DNA from: Mycolicibacterium crocinum
GTDB lineage: Bacteria; Actinomycetota; Actinomycetes; Mycobacteriales; Mycobacteriaceae
DNA length: 64,000 bases
Assembly (NCBI RefSeq): GCF_022370635.2
Contig: NZ_CP092362.2
Span: forward strand, 3,100,001-3,164,000
Reading direction: 5' to 3'
Position numbers and translations under genes: made by a program. Under the pieces are notes generated by a model that was not told the DNA's origin, searched no databases, and saw only the letters and a list, made by a program, of their open reading frames with translations. Shown here piece by piece: positions 63,378-64,000 of this stretch. How positions within the stretch are numbered: the first letter of the stretch is position 1; every line of letters starts with the position of its first letter.

Positions 63378-64000
63378 GCCAGATCCTTGCCGGGAAGACG
63401 GCATTGGTAACCGGAAGCAGCCGTGGGATCGGGCGGGCGATCGCCCAGCGACTTGCCGCCGAAGGCGCCACCGTCGCGGTCACTGCCCGGGCCTACACCC
63501 CGTCGCCCTCGCTGCGGTCCGGTAACACCGAGGCTCTACCCGGCACCATCGAGGAGACCATCGGACTGATCGAAGAGGCTGGCGGGCAAGCTTTCGGTCT
63601 CGCCGCCGACCTGGAAGACCCGGCAGCGCGTGACGGATTGGTGGACGCGGTGGTGGACCGTACCGGCCGTATCGACATCGTGGTCAACAACGCGGGATTC
63701 GCCGACTATTCAGTGGTCGAGAGCATGTCCCTGGAAACGTTCGACCGAACCGTCGAGCACTACCTGAAAACACCGTTCGTCTTGACCAAAGCCGCAGTGC
63801 CCCACATGCGTCGGCAGGGGGCCGGTTGGATCGTCAACATCGGCTCGGTCACCGGAGTGGCACCGGCTCGGCCGTACCGTGACTACAACAAGGCCGCGGG
63901 CGACGTGATCTACGCGTCCTGCAAGGCCGCGTTGCACCGGTTCACCCAGGGCGTCGCGGCCGAGTTGCTCGACGCCAACATCGCGGTGAATTGTGTTGGC
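63374..64000 (+). CDS. Short-chain dehydrogenase/reductase, cut by window end
   Basis: The first 209 residues are visible. They show GKTALVTGSSRGIGRAIAQ, VVNNAGFADYS, a catalytic Ser in NIGSVTGVAP, and YASCK. The ATG at 63374 overlaps the BVMO stop (ATGA), so the two are made together. An SDR coupled to a BVMO often supplies its ketone by oxidising a secondary alcohol, a role that fits here. Confidence 0.9.
   Translation, partial: MSQILAGKTALVTGSSRGIGRAIAQRLAAEGATVAVTARAYTPSPSLRSGNTEALPGTIEETIGLIEEAGGQAFGLAADLEDPAARDGLVDAVVDRTGRIDIVVNNAGFADYSVVESMSLETFDRTVEHYLKTPFVLTKAAVPHMRRQGAGWIVNIGSVTGVAPARPYRDYNKAAGDVIYASCKAALHRFTQGVAAELLDANIAVNCVG

Overview
The window is high-GC actinobacterial DNA, most likely from a fast-growing Mycobacterium (Mycolicibacterium). 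It holds two complete yrbEAB-mceABCDEF loci, a kshA/kstD steroid-ring pair, many FadE/FadD/SDR genes, GTG/TTG starts, apparently leaderless genes and a sequence that fits the mycobacterial KstR operator. No rRNA, tRNA or CRISPR array was seen.

Region by region. (1) 1-2032, minus strand: the end of a polyamine-type ABC transporter operon, with a PotA-like ATPase that seems to start at CTG and a Tat/lipoprotein binding protein cut by the window edge. (2) 2255-4854: an acyl-CoA dehydrogenase and a TetR regulator diverge around a 30-bp palindrome, followed by an SDR. (3) 5020-7933: an IS256-family element whose transposase is split by an IS110-family element. The IS110 left end can fold into a bridge-RNA-like hairpin that exposes a copy of the insertion target. 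(4) 8060-18022: mce locus 1, intact, behind a KstR-type box, ending in a small secreted protein. (5) 18009-19571: a KstD-like flavoprotein. (6) 19655-31188: a carbohydrate cluster with an ABC importer, a GH4 glycosidase, a DMT permease, a BadF-type sugar kinase, AgaS, KbaZ, a DeoR/AgaR-like repressor and KbaY. It resembles an aga/kba galactosamine-tagatose pathway fed by an ABC importer instead of a PTS. (7) 31679-42336: mce locus 2, whose yrbEB is split by a second, intact IS256-family element with 9-bp target duplications. A homologue of the secreted protein follows in opposite orientation. (8) 42967-64000: a catabolic island with thioesterase, PadR, KstD, KshA, TetR, several unknown proteins, three SDRs (the last one cut by the window end), two SnoaL-like proteins, an alpha/beta hydrolase, a paired FadE, an enoyl-CoA hydratase, ALDH, ADH, acyl-CoA ligase and a HAPMO-sized Baeyer-Villiger monooxygenase.

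How the genes may work together. The mce loci would import lipids or sterols. KstD and KshA would open the steroid nucleus. The island from 49886 to the end reads as one route: alcohol to ketone (SDR), ketone to ester (BVMO), ester cleavage (alpha/beta hydrolase), oxidation to acid (ADH, ALDH), CoA activation (ligase), then beta-oxidation (paired FadE, hydratase). The two YrbE proteins appear identical between the mce loci while MceA-F have diverged, which points to gene conversion confined to the permease genes.
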